A stretch of 5,704 bases of DNA from NCBI GenBank assembly GCA_013331015.1, contig DUHF01000290.1:4830-10533 (forward strand), read 5' to 3'. The notes beneath the pieces are model-generated. The model did no database searches. It saw nothing but the letters and a program-made list of their open reading frames with translations, and was not told the origin of the DNA. Position numbers and translations under genes: made by a program. This DNA comes from Methanoregula sp. GTDB lineage: Archaea; Halobacteriota; Methanomicrobia; Methanomicrobiales; Methanospirillaceae. This document shows positions 1 through 4,977 of the stretch, in pieces (positions within the stretch are counted from its first letter, which is position 1; each line of letters begins with the position of its first letter).

Positions 1-436
1 TCCCATCGATCATCCTGAAGAGGAAGAATTCGAGTTCCGGACCCGTGTTGAAGGTGTAGCCCATCTTCGCTGCTTCGGCTATGGTCTTGCGCAGCACGAA
101 GCGGGGGTCCCCTTCAAACGGCTTGTTGCCATAGGACTGGATGTCGCAGATGAACCGCGCAACCTTTCCTTCCTCAGGCCTCCATGGGAGGATTGAATAG
201 GTAGCCGGGTCCGGTTTGAGCAGCATATCGGACTCTTCGATCCGTGCAAAGCCCTCAATGGAAGACCCATCGAACCAGATACCCTCAGTCAATGCTTTCT
301 CTGCCTGGACAACCGGGATTGACACGTTTTTGGGAAGTCCCTGGATGTCCGTGAACTGCAGACGGATGAATTTGACTTTGTCCGCCTCAATCTTTTTCAG
401 TAATTTCGATACGTCCGCTGACATATTGGAAGACAT
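1..436 (-). CDS. glnA: Glutamine synthetase type I-alpha, N-terminal part (truncated by window edge)
   Basis: This enzyme makes glutamine from glutamate, ammonia and ATP in the cytoplasm, the first half of the GS-GOGAT cycle. Reading the minus strand from the ATG at 436-434 gives 145 codons with no stop before the window edge; the full enzyme is normally about 440-470 residues. The N-terminal beta-grasp domain covers roughly residues 15-100 and the start of the catalytic domain follows. Diagnostic motifs are WFDGSSIEGFARIEESDM (54-71), holding the active-site latch aspartate D56, and TGPELEFFLF (131-140), with metal-binding glutamates E134 and E136. R65 matches the arginine (Arg62 in Bacillus subtilis) linked to feedback inhibition in the GSI-alpha subgroup, so regulation by product rather than by adenylylation is inferred. 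A second in-frame ATG lies at codon 5 (424-422). The GGTGG repeats at 440-448 favour the first ATG, but TATA spacing favours the second. The gene is divergent from the glutamate synthase operon. Confidence 0.97.
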   Translation of the reverse strand, partial: MSSNMSADVSKLLKKIEADKVKFIRLQFTDIQGLPKNVSIPVVQAEKALTEGIWFDGSSIEGFARIEESDMLLKPDPATYSILPWRPEEGKVARFICDIQSYGNKPFEGDPRFVLRKTIAEAAKMGYTFNTGPELEFFLFRMIDG

Positions 437-449
437 GTTCCACCCACCA

Positions 450-459
450 GTATAAATAC
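450..459. promoter_or_regulatory. Near-symmetric TATA element (possible bidirectional promoter)
   Basis: GTATAAATAC is the only good archaeal TATA-like sequence in the intergenic region. It is an inverted repeat (GTAT-AA-ATAC), so it can be read on either strand. On the plus strand a start about 25 bp downstream would fall near 478-480, giving the synthase operon a leader of roughly 75 nt. On the minus strand the start would fall near 428-431, inside the first codons of glnA as annotated. No convincing BRE was identified to settle the direction. Confidence 0.5.
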
Positions 460-480
460 CTATTGAACCAATGATGGTAT
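456..480. repeat. Nested inverted repeat, candidate operator
   Basis: The outer arms are ATACC (456-460) and GGTAT (476-480). The inner arms ATTG (462-465) and CAAT (469-472) lie between them, with centres 1 bp apart. The element overlaps the TATA sequence and would cover the predicted start point of the synthase operon, as expected of a repressor site. The arms resemble the GGTA/TACC half-sites recalled for the methanogen nitrogen repressor NrpR in Methanosarcina, but their orientation and spacing differ, so the assignment is only a suggestion. Confidence 0.35.
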
Positions 481-485
481 GCAAT

Positions 486-499
486 TGAACAAACGTTCA
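486..499. repeat. Inverted repeat TGAAC-N4-GTTCA
   Basis: The perfect 5-bp arms TGAAC (486-490) and GTTCA (495-499) flank AAAC. The left arm is part of a direct repeat ATTGAAC that also occurs at 462-468, 22 bp away, so the two copies would lie on about the same face of the helix. This may be a protein-binding site downstream of the predicted synthase start point. The arms are short and chance occurrence is possible. Confidence 0.3.
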
Positions 500-528
500 T
501 AGGATCGTGAATCGATGCTCAACAGTAC

Positions 529-542
529 TGGATCAATTTCCA
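529..542. repeat. Inverted repeat TGGA-N6-TCCA near the synthase start codon
   Basis: TGGA (529-532) and TCCA (539-542) are perfect arms separated by six bases, ending 10 bp before the amidotransferase ATG. The 4-6-4 geometry is the same as the GGAA-N6-TTCC operator described for NrpR in Methanococcus, but the arm sequence is shifted by one base. It could be an operator placed downstream of the promoter, or chance. Confidence 0.3.
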
Positions 543-552
543 TTGTGATAAT

Positions 553-1605
553 ATGTGTGGTATTATTGGTGTAATTGACCGGCGCCGCCAGCTCATGGAC
601 GGCACCAAAATAAAAGAGGCGCTCGCTTCCATGAACGAGCGGGGCAGCGGAGAGGGCGCGGGATACGTGGCATACGGGATTTACCCGGAGTACAAGGAAT
701 ACTACGCGCTCCACGTCTTCTTTGACCACATCCGGGAACACAAAGTGCCGCTTGAAGACCTGCTTGAAAAATGGGGCACCATTGTCCATGACGAGCAGAT
801 CAAGACCTGCGAGCAGCCGAATCTCCGCAAGGTCCATACGCCATGGCGGTACTTCTTCAGGCCCGACCCCACCCTGATGCCCAAGAGCACCACACCCGAA
901 GAGGATATCATCACTCACCTGGTCATGAAGGTGAACAGCGAGCGCAACGGTGCACTCATCTTCTCTTCCGGGAAAAATCTGGGGGTCTTCAAGGCTGCCG
1001 GCTGGCCGGAGGATGTTGCAAATTTCTACCGCATCCAGGACTATAAAGGATACCTCTGGCTTGCCCACAACCGGTACCCCACGAACACGGCCGGGTGGTG
1101 GGGCGGGGCGCATCCGTTCAACCTCCTTGACTGGAGTGTTGTCCATAACGGGGAGATCACCTCGTATGGGACCAACCGCCGCTACATCGAGAGTTTCGGA
1201 TATAAGTGCACGATGTACACGGATACCGAAGTGGTCGCCTACCTTGTCGACCTTCTCGTCCGTAAGCACGGCCTCTCAGAAAAGATAGCGGTCCGAGCCT
1301 TTGCACCGCCTTTCTGGGAGGATATCGACCGGATGCCGGCAAAGGAGCAGGAACTCAACCGGGCGATCCGGCTCACGTACGGATCGGCGATGATGAACGG
1401 GCCGTTTGCCATCTGTATTGCGAACGAGAATACGCTGGTCGGGTTCACCGACCGCATCAAGCTCCGTCCGCTGGTTGTCGGAGAGAGCGGCGACCGGCTT
1501 TTCATATCGAGCGAGGAGGCCGCCATCCGGCGCGTCGACAAGGATGTCGGGAACATCTTCATGCCAAAAGCCGGTGAGCCGGTCATCGGGAGGTTGTACG
1601 CATGA
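553..1605 (+). CDS. Glutamate synthase amidotransferase subunit (class II glutamine amidotransferase, archaeal type)
   Basis: This subunit hydrolyses glutamine to glutamate and ammonia, which is passed to the synthase subunit encoded next. The protein has 350 residues and is a stand-alone class II (Ntn-type) amidotransferase domain, corresponding to the N-terminal domain of bacterial GltB. Cys2 directly after the initiator methionine is the expected nucleophile, freed by methionine removal, and this fixes the start. Other class II signatures are HNRYPTN (172-178, with R174), HPF (187-189), VVHNGEI (196-202, with N199 and G200 for the oxyanion hole) and YTDTE (222-226). LRPLVVG (304-310) and FISSEEAAI (317-325) are typical of the family C-terminal part. 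GTGAT at 545-549 is a plausible ribosome-binding site just upstream. Its stop overlaps the next start as ATGA (1602-1605), which suggests translational coupling. Purine-biosynthesis PurF is excluded by the lack of a phosphoribosyltransferase domain and by the operon context. Confidence 0.94.
   Translation: MCGIIGVIDRRRQLMDGTKIKEALASMNERGSGEGAGYVAYGIYPEYKEYYALHVFFDHIREHKVPLEDLLEKWGTIVHDEQIKTCEQPNLRKVHTPWRYFFRPDPTLMPKSTTPEEDIITHLVMKVNSERNGALIFSSGKNLGVFKAAGWPEDVANFYRIQDYKGYLWLAHNRYPTNTAGWWGGAHPFNLLDWSVVHNGEITSYGTNRRYIESFGYKCTMYTDTEVVAYLVDLLVRKHGLSEKIAVRAFAPPFWEDIDRMPAKEQELNRAIRLTYGSAMMNGPFAICIANENTLVGFTDRIKLRPLVVGESGDRLFISSEEAAIRRVDKDVGNIFMPKAGEPVIGRLYA
1588..1594 (+). promoter_or_regulatory. 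Ribosome-binding site deciding the FMN-subunit start
   Basis: GGGAGGT lies inside the end of the amidotransferase gene, 7 nt before the ATG at 1602. This strong match to the archaeal anti-Shine-Dalgarno sequence supports the 4-bp overlapping start and indicates that the downstream cistron can recruit ribosomes itself. Confidence 0.75.
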
Positions 1606-3113
1606 GCATCGGCAGTACGCCACTGAAATTCCGGGTCACCATCGATCCGGAACGGTGTATGAACTGCGGGCGCTGTGTCGAGAACTGCTCGTACGGTGTG
1701 TTCCGCAAGGAAGGCGACAGCATCCGTATCAATTCACGTAACTGCGCGGCCTGTCACCGCTGCATCGCCTTCTGCCCGCGCGATGCGATCGAGATCGAGG
1801 AGCAGCCGGGTGATTACCGGAGCCACCCGGTCTGGACACGCGAGGTCCGCGAAGCAATCTTCAACCAGGCACGGACCGGACGGATCATCCTGTCCGGGAT
1901 GGGAAACGCCAAACCCTATCCGATCATCTTCGATCAGCTGGTGCTGGACGCCTGTCAGGTCACCAACCCGAGCATCGACCCGCTGCGCGAGCCCATGGAA
2001 CTGCGCACCTACCTTGGCAAGAAGCCAGCCTCGCTCAGCCTCCGCCCGTTACCGGACGGTGAGGTCGAACTCAGGACAAAACTGACCCCCAACCTCCAGA
2101 TCGAGACACCGATCATGATAGGCCACATGAGTTATGGTGCGATCAGCCTCAATGCGCAGACCGCTCTTGCAAAAGCCGTGAGCCGTATCGGTACTTTCAT
2201 GGGCACCGGGGAGGGAGGTCTCCATGAGTCGCTCTACCCGTACCAGGACCACATGATCGTGCAGGTCGCGTCCGGACGGTTCGGCGTTGATATCAATTAC
2301 CTTGAACGCGGCGCTGCAATCGAGATAAAGATAGGCCAGGGTGCAAAGCCGGGGATCGGGGGTCACCTTCCGGGCGACAAGGTCTGCACCGACATCTCCT
2401 GCACCCGCATGATCCCGGAAGGGAGCGACGCCATCAGCCCCGCACCGCACCACGACATCTACAGCATCGAGGACTTAAAGCAGCTCGTCCGCAGTCTCAA
2501 GGAGGCAACCGAATGGAAGAAGCCGGTCTTTGTCAAGATCGCCGCGGTCCACAATTCCGCAGCGATTGCGGCAGGCATCGCCCGGTCCGGGGCGGATGCC
2601 GTGGTTGTTGACGGGTTCCGCGGGGGAAGTGGCGCAACGCCCCGGGTCTTCCGCGATCATGTGGGCATCCCGGTCGAAGCAGCCGTTGCGAGCGTTGACG
2701 CAAAACTCCGCGACCAGGGGATCAGAAATGAGGTCTCCATCATTGCAAGCGGCGGCATCCGGGAGAGTGCCGATGTGGCAAAGATCATCTGTCTTGGTGC
2801 CGATGCCGTGTATATCGGGACTTCGGCACTCGTCGCTATGGGGTGCCGGGTCTGCGGCACCTGCTACAAGGGCACCTGCGCCTGGGGCATTGCAACGCAG
2901 AAACCGGAACTGGTGCAGCGCCTTGACCCGGAGACCAATGCCGTGCAGGTTGAGAACCTCATCCATGGCTGGACACTTGAACTGGCTGAACTCATGGGTG
3001 CGGCCGGCATCAACAGCATCGAGAGCCTTCGGGGCAACCGCGACCGGCTCCGGGGCTACATGCTGGACGAGGGACTCCTGGAGGTCCTTGATGTGAAGAC
3101 GGTGGGTGCATAA
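1602..3113 (+). CDS. gltB: Glutamate synthase FMN / Fe-S subunit with N-terminal two-cluster ferredoxin domain
   Basis: This is the synthase core. It reduces the imine formed from 2-oxoglutarate and ammonia to glutamate using FMN. The 503-residue protein has two parts. Residues 15-65 are a 2[4Fe-4S] ferredoxin domain with cysteines C19, C22, C25, C29 and C48, C51, C54, C58 (both CxxCxxCxxxC). Residues about 90-490 are the FMN-binding TIM barrel of the GltS family, with IGHMSYGAISLNAQTALAKA (173-192), GTGEGG (201-206), IKIGQGAKPGIGGHLPGDKV (242-261), SPAPHHDIYSIEDL (279-292), DGFRGGSGATP (337-347) and IIASGGIRESADV (380-392). C415, C421 and C426 have the C-x5-C-x4-C spacing of the glutamate synthase 3Fe-4S cluster, and an additional C418 lies between them. 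The ferredoxin domain is absent from bacterial GltB but is known in archaeal homologues of the MJ1351 type; it probably passes electrons from the FrhB-like subunit. The gene overlaps the amidotransferase gene by 4 bp and is followed after 1 bp by the GXGXG gene. Confidence 0.95.
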   Translation: MSIGSTPLKFRVTIDPERCMNCGRCVENCSYGVFRKEGDSIRINSRNCAACHRCIAFCPRDAIEIEEQPGDYRSHPVWTREVREAIFNQARTGRIILSGMGNAKPYPIIFDQLVLDACQVTNPSIDPLREPMELRTYLGKKPASLSLRPLPDGEVELRTKLTPNLQIETPIMIGHMSYGAISLNAQTALAKAVSRIGTFMGTGEGGLHESLYPYQDHMIVQVASGRFGVDINYLERGAAIEIKIGQGAKPGIGGHLPGDKVCTDISCTRMIPEGSDAISPAPHHDIYSIEDLKQLVRSLKEATEWKKPVFVKIAAVHNSAAIAAGIARSGADAVVVDGFRGGSGATPRVFRDHVGIPVEAAVASVDAKLRDQGIRNEVSIIASGGIRESADVAKIICLGADAVYIGTSALVAMGCRVCGTCYKGTCAWGIATQKPELVQRLDPETNAVQVENLIHGWTLELAELMGAAGINSIESLRGNRDRLRGYMLDEGLLEVLDVKTVGA

Positions 3114-3114
3114 C

Positions 3115-3858
3115 ATGGGTGCAGTTCACATCAATGCAAAAGACATCCACTACACCCAGCTCAACGAGCAGATCCGCACCATCGTCGCGCGGGGGGGAAA
3201 GGAGATCATCCTCGACAACATCCTCGGCCAGCGCTTCATCGGAGACGGGCTGCGGGGCGACGATGTCACCATCACCATCAACGGCGTCCCCGGTGGCGAT
3301 CTTGCCATGTTCATGAGCGGGCCTACCATCATCGTCCACGGCAATGCCGACCATGCCCCGGGCAATACCATGGACAAGGGGGCGGTCATCATCCACGGAA
3401 GCGCCGGCGATGCGGTCGCCCACAGCATGAGAGGCGGCCGCATCTATGTGCGGGACAATATCGGGTACCGTGGCGGGATCCACATGAAGCAGTACAAGGG
3501 AAAACGACCAATCCTTGTTGTCGGAGGATCGGCCCAGGCATTCCTTGGGGAGTACATGGCAGGAGGACTCCTGATAGTCCTCGGGCTCAACGATGCGGCC
3601 CCGGTGAGCGAACGCGGAGTCGGCAGCGGCATCCATGGGGGTGAGATCATCGTACGCGGAGAGGTTGAAGAGAGGTATCTTGGCACGGGTGCAAAACAAG
3701 AGCCGCTCACCAGCGAACAGAGGGCAGAGATCCTGCCGGTAATCGAGGATTTTGCACGGGTGTTCACTATCGATAAAGAACCCCTGCTGGCAGCGGATTA
3801 TTCACGGATCACCGCTGCCCATGCACGACCGTTTGCAAACAAGTATACCTGGGAGTGA
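3115..3858 (+). CDS. Glutamate synthase GXGXG-domain subunit (GltB domain 3)
   Basis: This 247-residue protein matches the C-terminal right-handed beta-helix domain of bacterial GltB, which packs against the other domains and has a structural role; the same fold occurs in subunit C of formylmethanofuran dehydrogenase. The glycine-rich repeating turns cover about residues 25-170: NILGQRFIGDG (35-45), NGVPGGDLAMFMSGP (56-70), GNADHAPGNTMDKGAVIIHG (76-95) and GDAVAHSMRGGRIYVRDNIG (98-117). A short extension to the C terminus follows. The ATG at 3115 is chosen because GGTGG at 3101-3105 lies 9 nt upstream and only 1 bp separates it from the previous stop. A GTG at 3106 would add three residues and overlap that stop, and is less likely. 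A formylmethanofuran dehydrogenase subunit is the other option, but the flanking synthase genes argue against it. Confidence 0.92.
   Translation: MGAVHINAKDIHYTQLNEQIRTIVARGGKEIILDNILGQRFIGDGLRGDDVTITINGVPGGDLAMFMSGPTIIVHGNADHAPGNTMDKGAVIIHGSAGDAVAHSMRGGRIYVRDNIGYRGGIHMKQYKGKRPILVVGGSAQAFLGEYMAGGLLIVLGLNDAAPVSERGVGSGIHGGEIIVRGEVEERYLGTGAKQEPLTSEQRAEILPVIEDFARVFTIDKEPLLAADYSRITAAHARPFANKYTWE
3852..3855 (+). promoter_or_regulatory. Ribosome-binding site for the FrhB-like gene
   Basis: GGAG within the last codons of the GXGXG gene sits 6 nt before the ATG at 3862. It supports that start and fits a single coupled operon. Confidence 0.6.
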
Positions 3859-3861
3859 ACC

Positions 3862-4878
3862 ATGGCAAAGAAAACTTATCTGGATCTGAAAAGCGAGGTC
3901 TGGGATGCCGGCACCTGTTCCGGCTGCGGCGCATGTGTCGCGGTCTGTCCGGCCGATGCGCTCTCCTTTAGCGAAGGTACATCGGGCATAAGCCCCGTCA
4001 GTACCGGGTACTGCAAGCAGGAAACCGACAGCGTTCCGTGCGGGGCATGTTATGCAGTATGTCCCCGGACATCCCCCAAGCCGGCCGACACAATCGGACA
4101 GTACCTTGATCTTTCCTCTGCATCGGCAGCATTCGATATCCCGCACAAACAGAGCGGCGGAGCCGTCACCGCCATCCTGGCGAGCGCCCTTGACGAAGGG
4201 CTCATCGATTGCGTGGTTTCCGTAACCATGGACCGGTTCACCCTGAAACCATCGTCAGTCATCATCACCGATTCCGAAACGCTCGTGATGCAGGCCGGCA
4301 GCCGGTACAGCTGGTGGGTACCGCTCCTGGCTGCGCTCAAAGAAGCGGTCATTGTACGGAAATATAAAAAGATCGCAGTAACCGGCCTCCCGTGTGCAGT
4401 GCAGGCCCTTGCACGGATCCGAACAGGTGACAACGACCTTCTCGTGCCGTACGCAGGGGCGATCCGGCTCATCATCGGCCTCTTCTGTACCGAGAGCTTT
4501 GACTATTCCCTGCTCACCGAAAAACTCCGCAGGGACTATGCAACTGAACCTCACGAGATCAGAAAGATGGACGTAAAGGGTAAACTCGTGATCACCAGGC
4601 ACGATGGAAGCACGACAAATCTCCCGCTCAGGGAACTGGAGTCCTGTATCCGGCCCGGGTGTCATCACTGCACCGATCTGACGGCTCTCTTTGCTGACAT
4701 CTCGGCTGGTTCGGTCGGGAGCCCGAAGGGCTCGACCACGCTCATCGTGCGGACACCCACCGGCAGGGCATTCGTTGACGCGGCAGTCCGTTCCGGAAAA
4801 CTTGTCCTGTCACCGGGAGTTGATACCGTGGCAATCGAGAAACTTGCAACAGAGAAGATTGAGAAGAACCGCTCCTGA
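3862..4878 (+). CDS. FrhB/FpoF-family iron-sulfur flavoprotein, probable F420H2-oxidising subunit of glutamate synthase
   Basis: The 338-residue protein belongs to the coenzyme F420 hydrogenase/dehydrogenase beta-subunit family, whose members carry FAD and Fe-S clusters and often exchange electrons with F420. An N-terminal ferredoxin domain has C19, C22, C25 and C29 (CSGCGACVAVCP) and a second set C51, C60, C63 and C67 (C-x8-C-x2-C-x3-CP). Then come the FrhB N-terminal part, with SGGAVTAILASALDEGLID (98-116), GSRYSW (146-151) and TGLPCAVQAL (174-183), and the C-terminal part, with GLFCTESFDY (206-215) and CIRPGCHHCTDLTALFADIS (262-281), whose C262, C267 and C270 are typical of the family. It starts 3 bp after the GXGXG stop and is last in the operon, where bacteria would encode GltD. 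The likely role is to oxidise F420H2 and feed the synthase FMN; this is inferred from family and context. Some family members do not use F420, so another donor such as ferredoxin remains possible. Confidence 0.88.
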   Translation: MAKKTYLDLKSEVWDAGTCSGCGACVAVCPADALSFSEGTSGISPVSTGYCKQETDSVPCGACYAVCPRTSPKPADTIGQYLDLSSASAAFDIPHKQSGGAVTAILASALDEGLIDCVVSVTMDRFTLKPSSVIITDSETLVMQAGSRYSWWVPLLAALKEAVIVRKYKKIAVTGLPCAVQALARIRTGDNDLLVPYAGAIRLIIGLFCTESFDYSLLTEKLRRDYATEPHEIRKMDVKGKLVITRHDGSTTNLPLRELESCIRPGCHHCTDLTALFADISAGSVGSPKGSTTLIVRTPTGRAFVDAAVRSGKLVLSPGVDTVAIEKLATEKIEKNRS

Positions 4879-4884
4879 ATATCC

Positions 4885-4892
4885 TTTTTTTT
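4885..4892 (+). terminator. Oligo-T transcription terminator of the synthase operon
   Basis: A run of eight T residues begins 6 nt after the stop codon of the FrhB-like gene, and a second run of five T lies at 4908-4912. Archaeal RNA polymerase terminates at such U-rich tracts without needing a hairpin, and no strong stem precedes the run. The promoter of the next gene follows directly. Confidence 0.65.
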
Positions 4893-4920
4893 GGTATAAG
4901 GTCACGCTTTTTCCGGACAC

Positions 4921-4929
4921 TTTATAATA
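4921..4929 (+). promoter_or_regulatory. TATA box of the receiver-PAS gene
   Basis: TTTATAATA fits the archaeal box A consensus. It lies 48 nt before the ATG at 4978, so transcription would begin near 4950 and give a leader of about 28 nt. GGGTG at 4967-4971, 6 nt before the ATG, is a plausible ribosome-binding site. Confidence 0.6.
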
Positions 4930-4942
4930 TTCCGGCCGGAAT
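4929..4942. repeat. Perfect 14-bp palindrome in the receiver-PAS promoter
   Basis: ATTCCGGCCGGAAT is fully self-complementary. It touches the 3' end of the TATA box and lies between it and the expected transcription start. A further TTCCGG occurs on the other side of the TATA box at 4911-4916. The position is that of an operator where a dimeric regulator would block polymerase. As RNA it could only form on read-through transcripts from upstream. Confidence 0.45.
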
Positions 4943-4977
4943 TATTCTTCACGAACCACTCTGTTCGGGTGTCACTT

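Larger units (their letters stand above)
437..552. promoter_or_regulatory. Divergent glnA / glutamate synthase control region
   Basis: These 116 bp separate two divergently transcribed nitrogen-assimilation transcription units. They hold one clear TATA element near the glnA side and a series of short repeats between it and the synthase start. ATACC (456-460) is inverted as GGTAT (476-480), with ATTG (462-465) and CAAT (469-472) nested between them. TGAAC (486-490) is inverted as GTTCA (495-499). TGGA (529-532) is inverted as TCCA (539-542). ATTGAAC is repeated directly at 462-468 and 484-490. Shared control by cellular nitrogen status is inferred from the gene pair; which regulator binds is not shown. 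Confidence 0.7.

Noticed and set aside
216..455. 79-codon plus-strand frame opposite glnA
   Set aside because: The minus strand encodes unmistakable glutamine synthetase motifs over the same bases; the plus-strand product has no recognisable features.
437..552. Strict GGAA-N6-TTCC or GGTA-N6-TACC NrpR operator
   Set aside because: I looked for exact matches in the divergent region and found none; only related arrangements are present, so no NrpR site is annotated as such.
460..1269. 269-codon open frame on the minus strand inside the amidotransferase gene
   Set aside because: It lies antisense to a gene with clear catalytic motifs, has no recognisable domain, and long antisense frames are expected with this GC-rich third-position bias.
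3106..3114. GTG start for the GXGXG subunit at 3106
   Set aside because: The ATG at 3115 has a well-spaced GGTGG upstream and does not overlap the previous stop; the GTG would remove that ribosome-binding site.
2475..3116. 213-codon minus-strand frame inside the FMN-subunit gene
   Set aside because: It is antisense to the conserved FMN barrel and cluster motifs, and its composition reads as a mirror of the real gene.
3010..3699. 229-codon minus-strand frame across the GXGXG gene
   Set aside because: It is antisense to a strongly supported operon gene, has no family features, and runs across the junction of two coupled genes.
4879..4977. Small RNA or small protein gene between the operon and the receiver-PAS gene
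   Set aside because: The 99 bases are accounted for by a terminator, a TATA box, a palindrome and a short leader; no open frame with a start and ribosome-binding site was seen.
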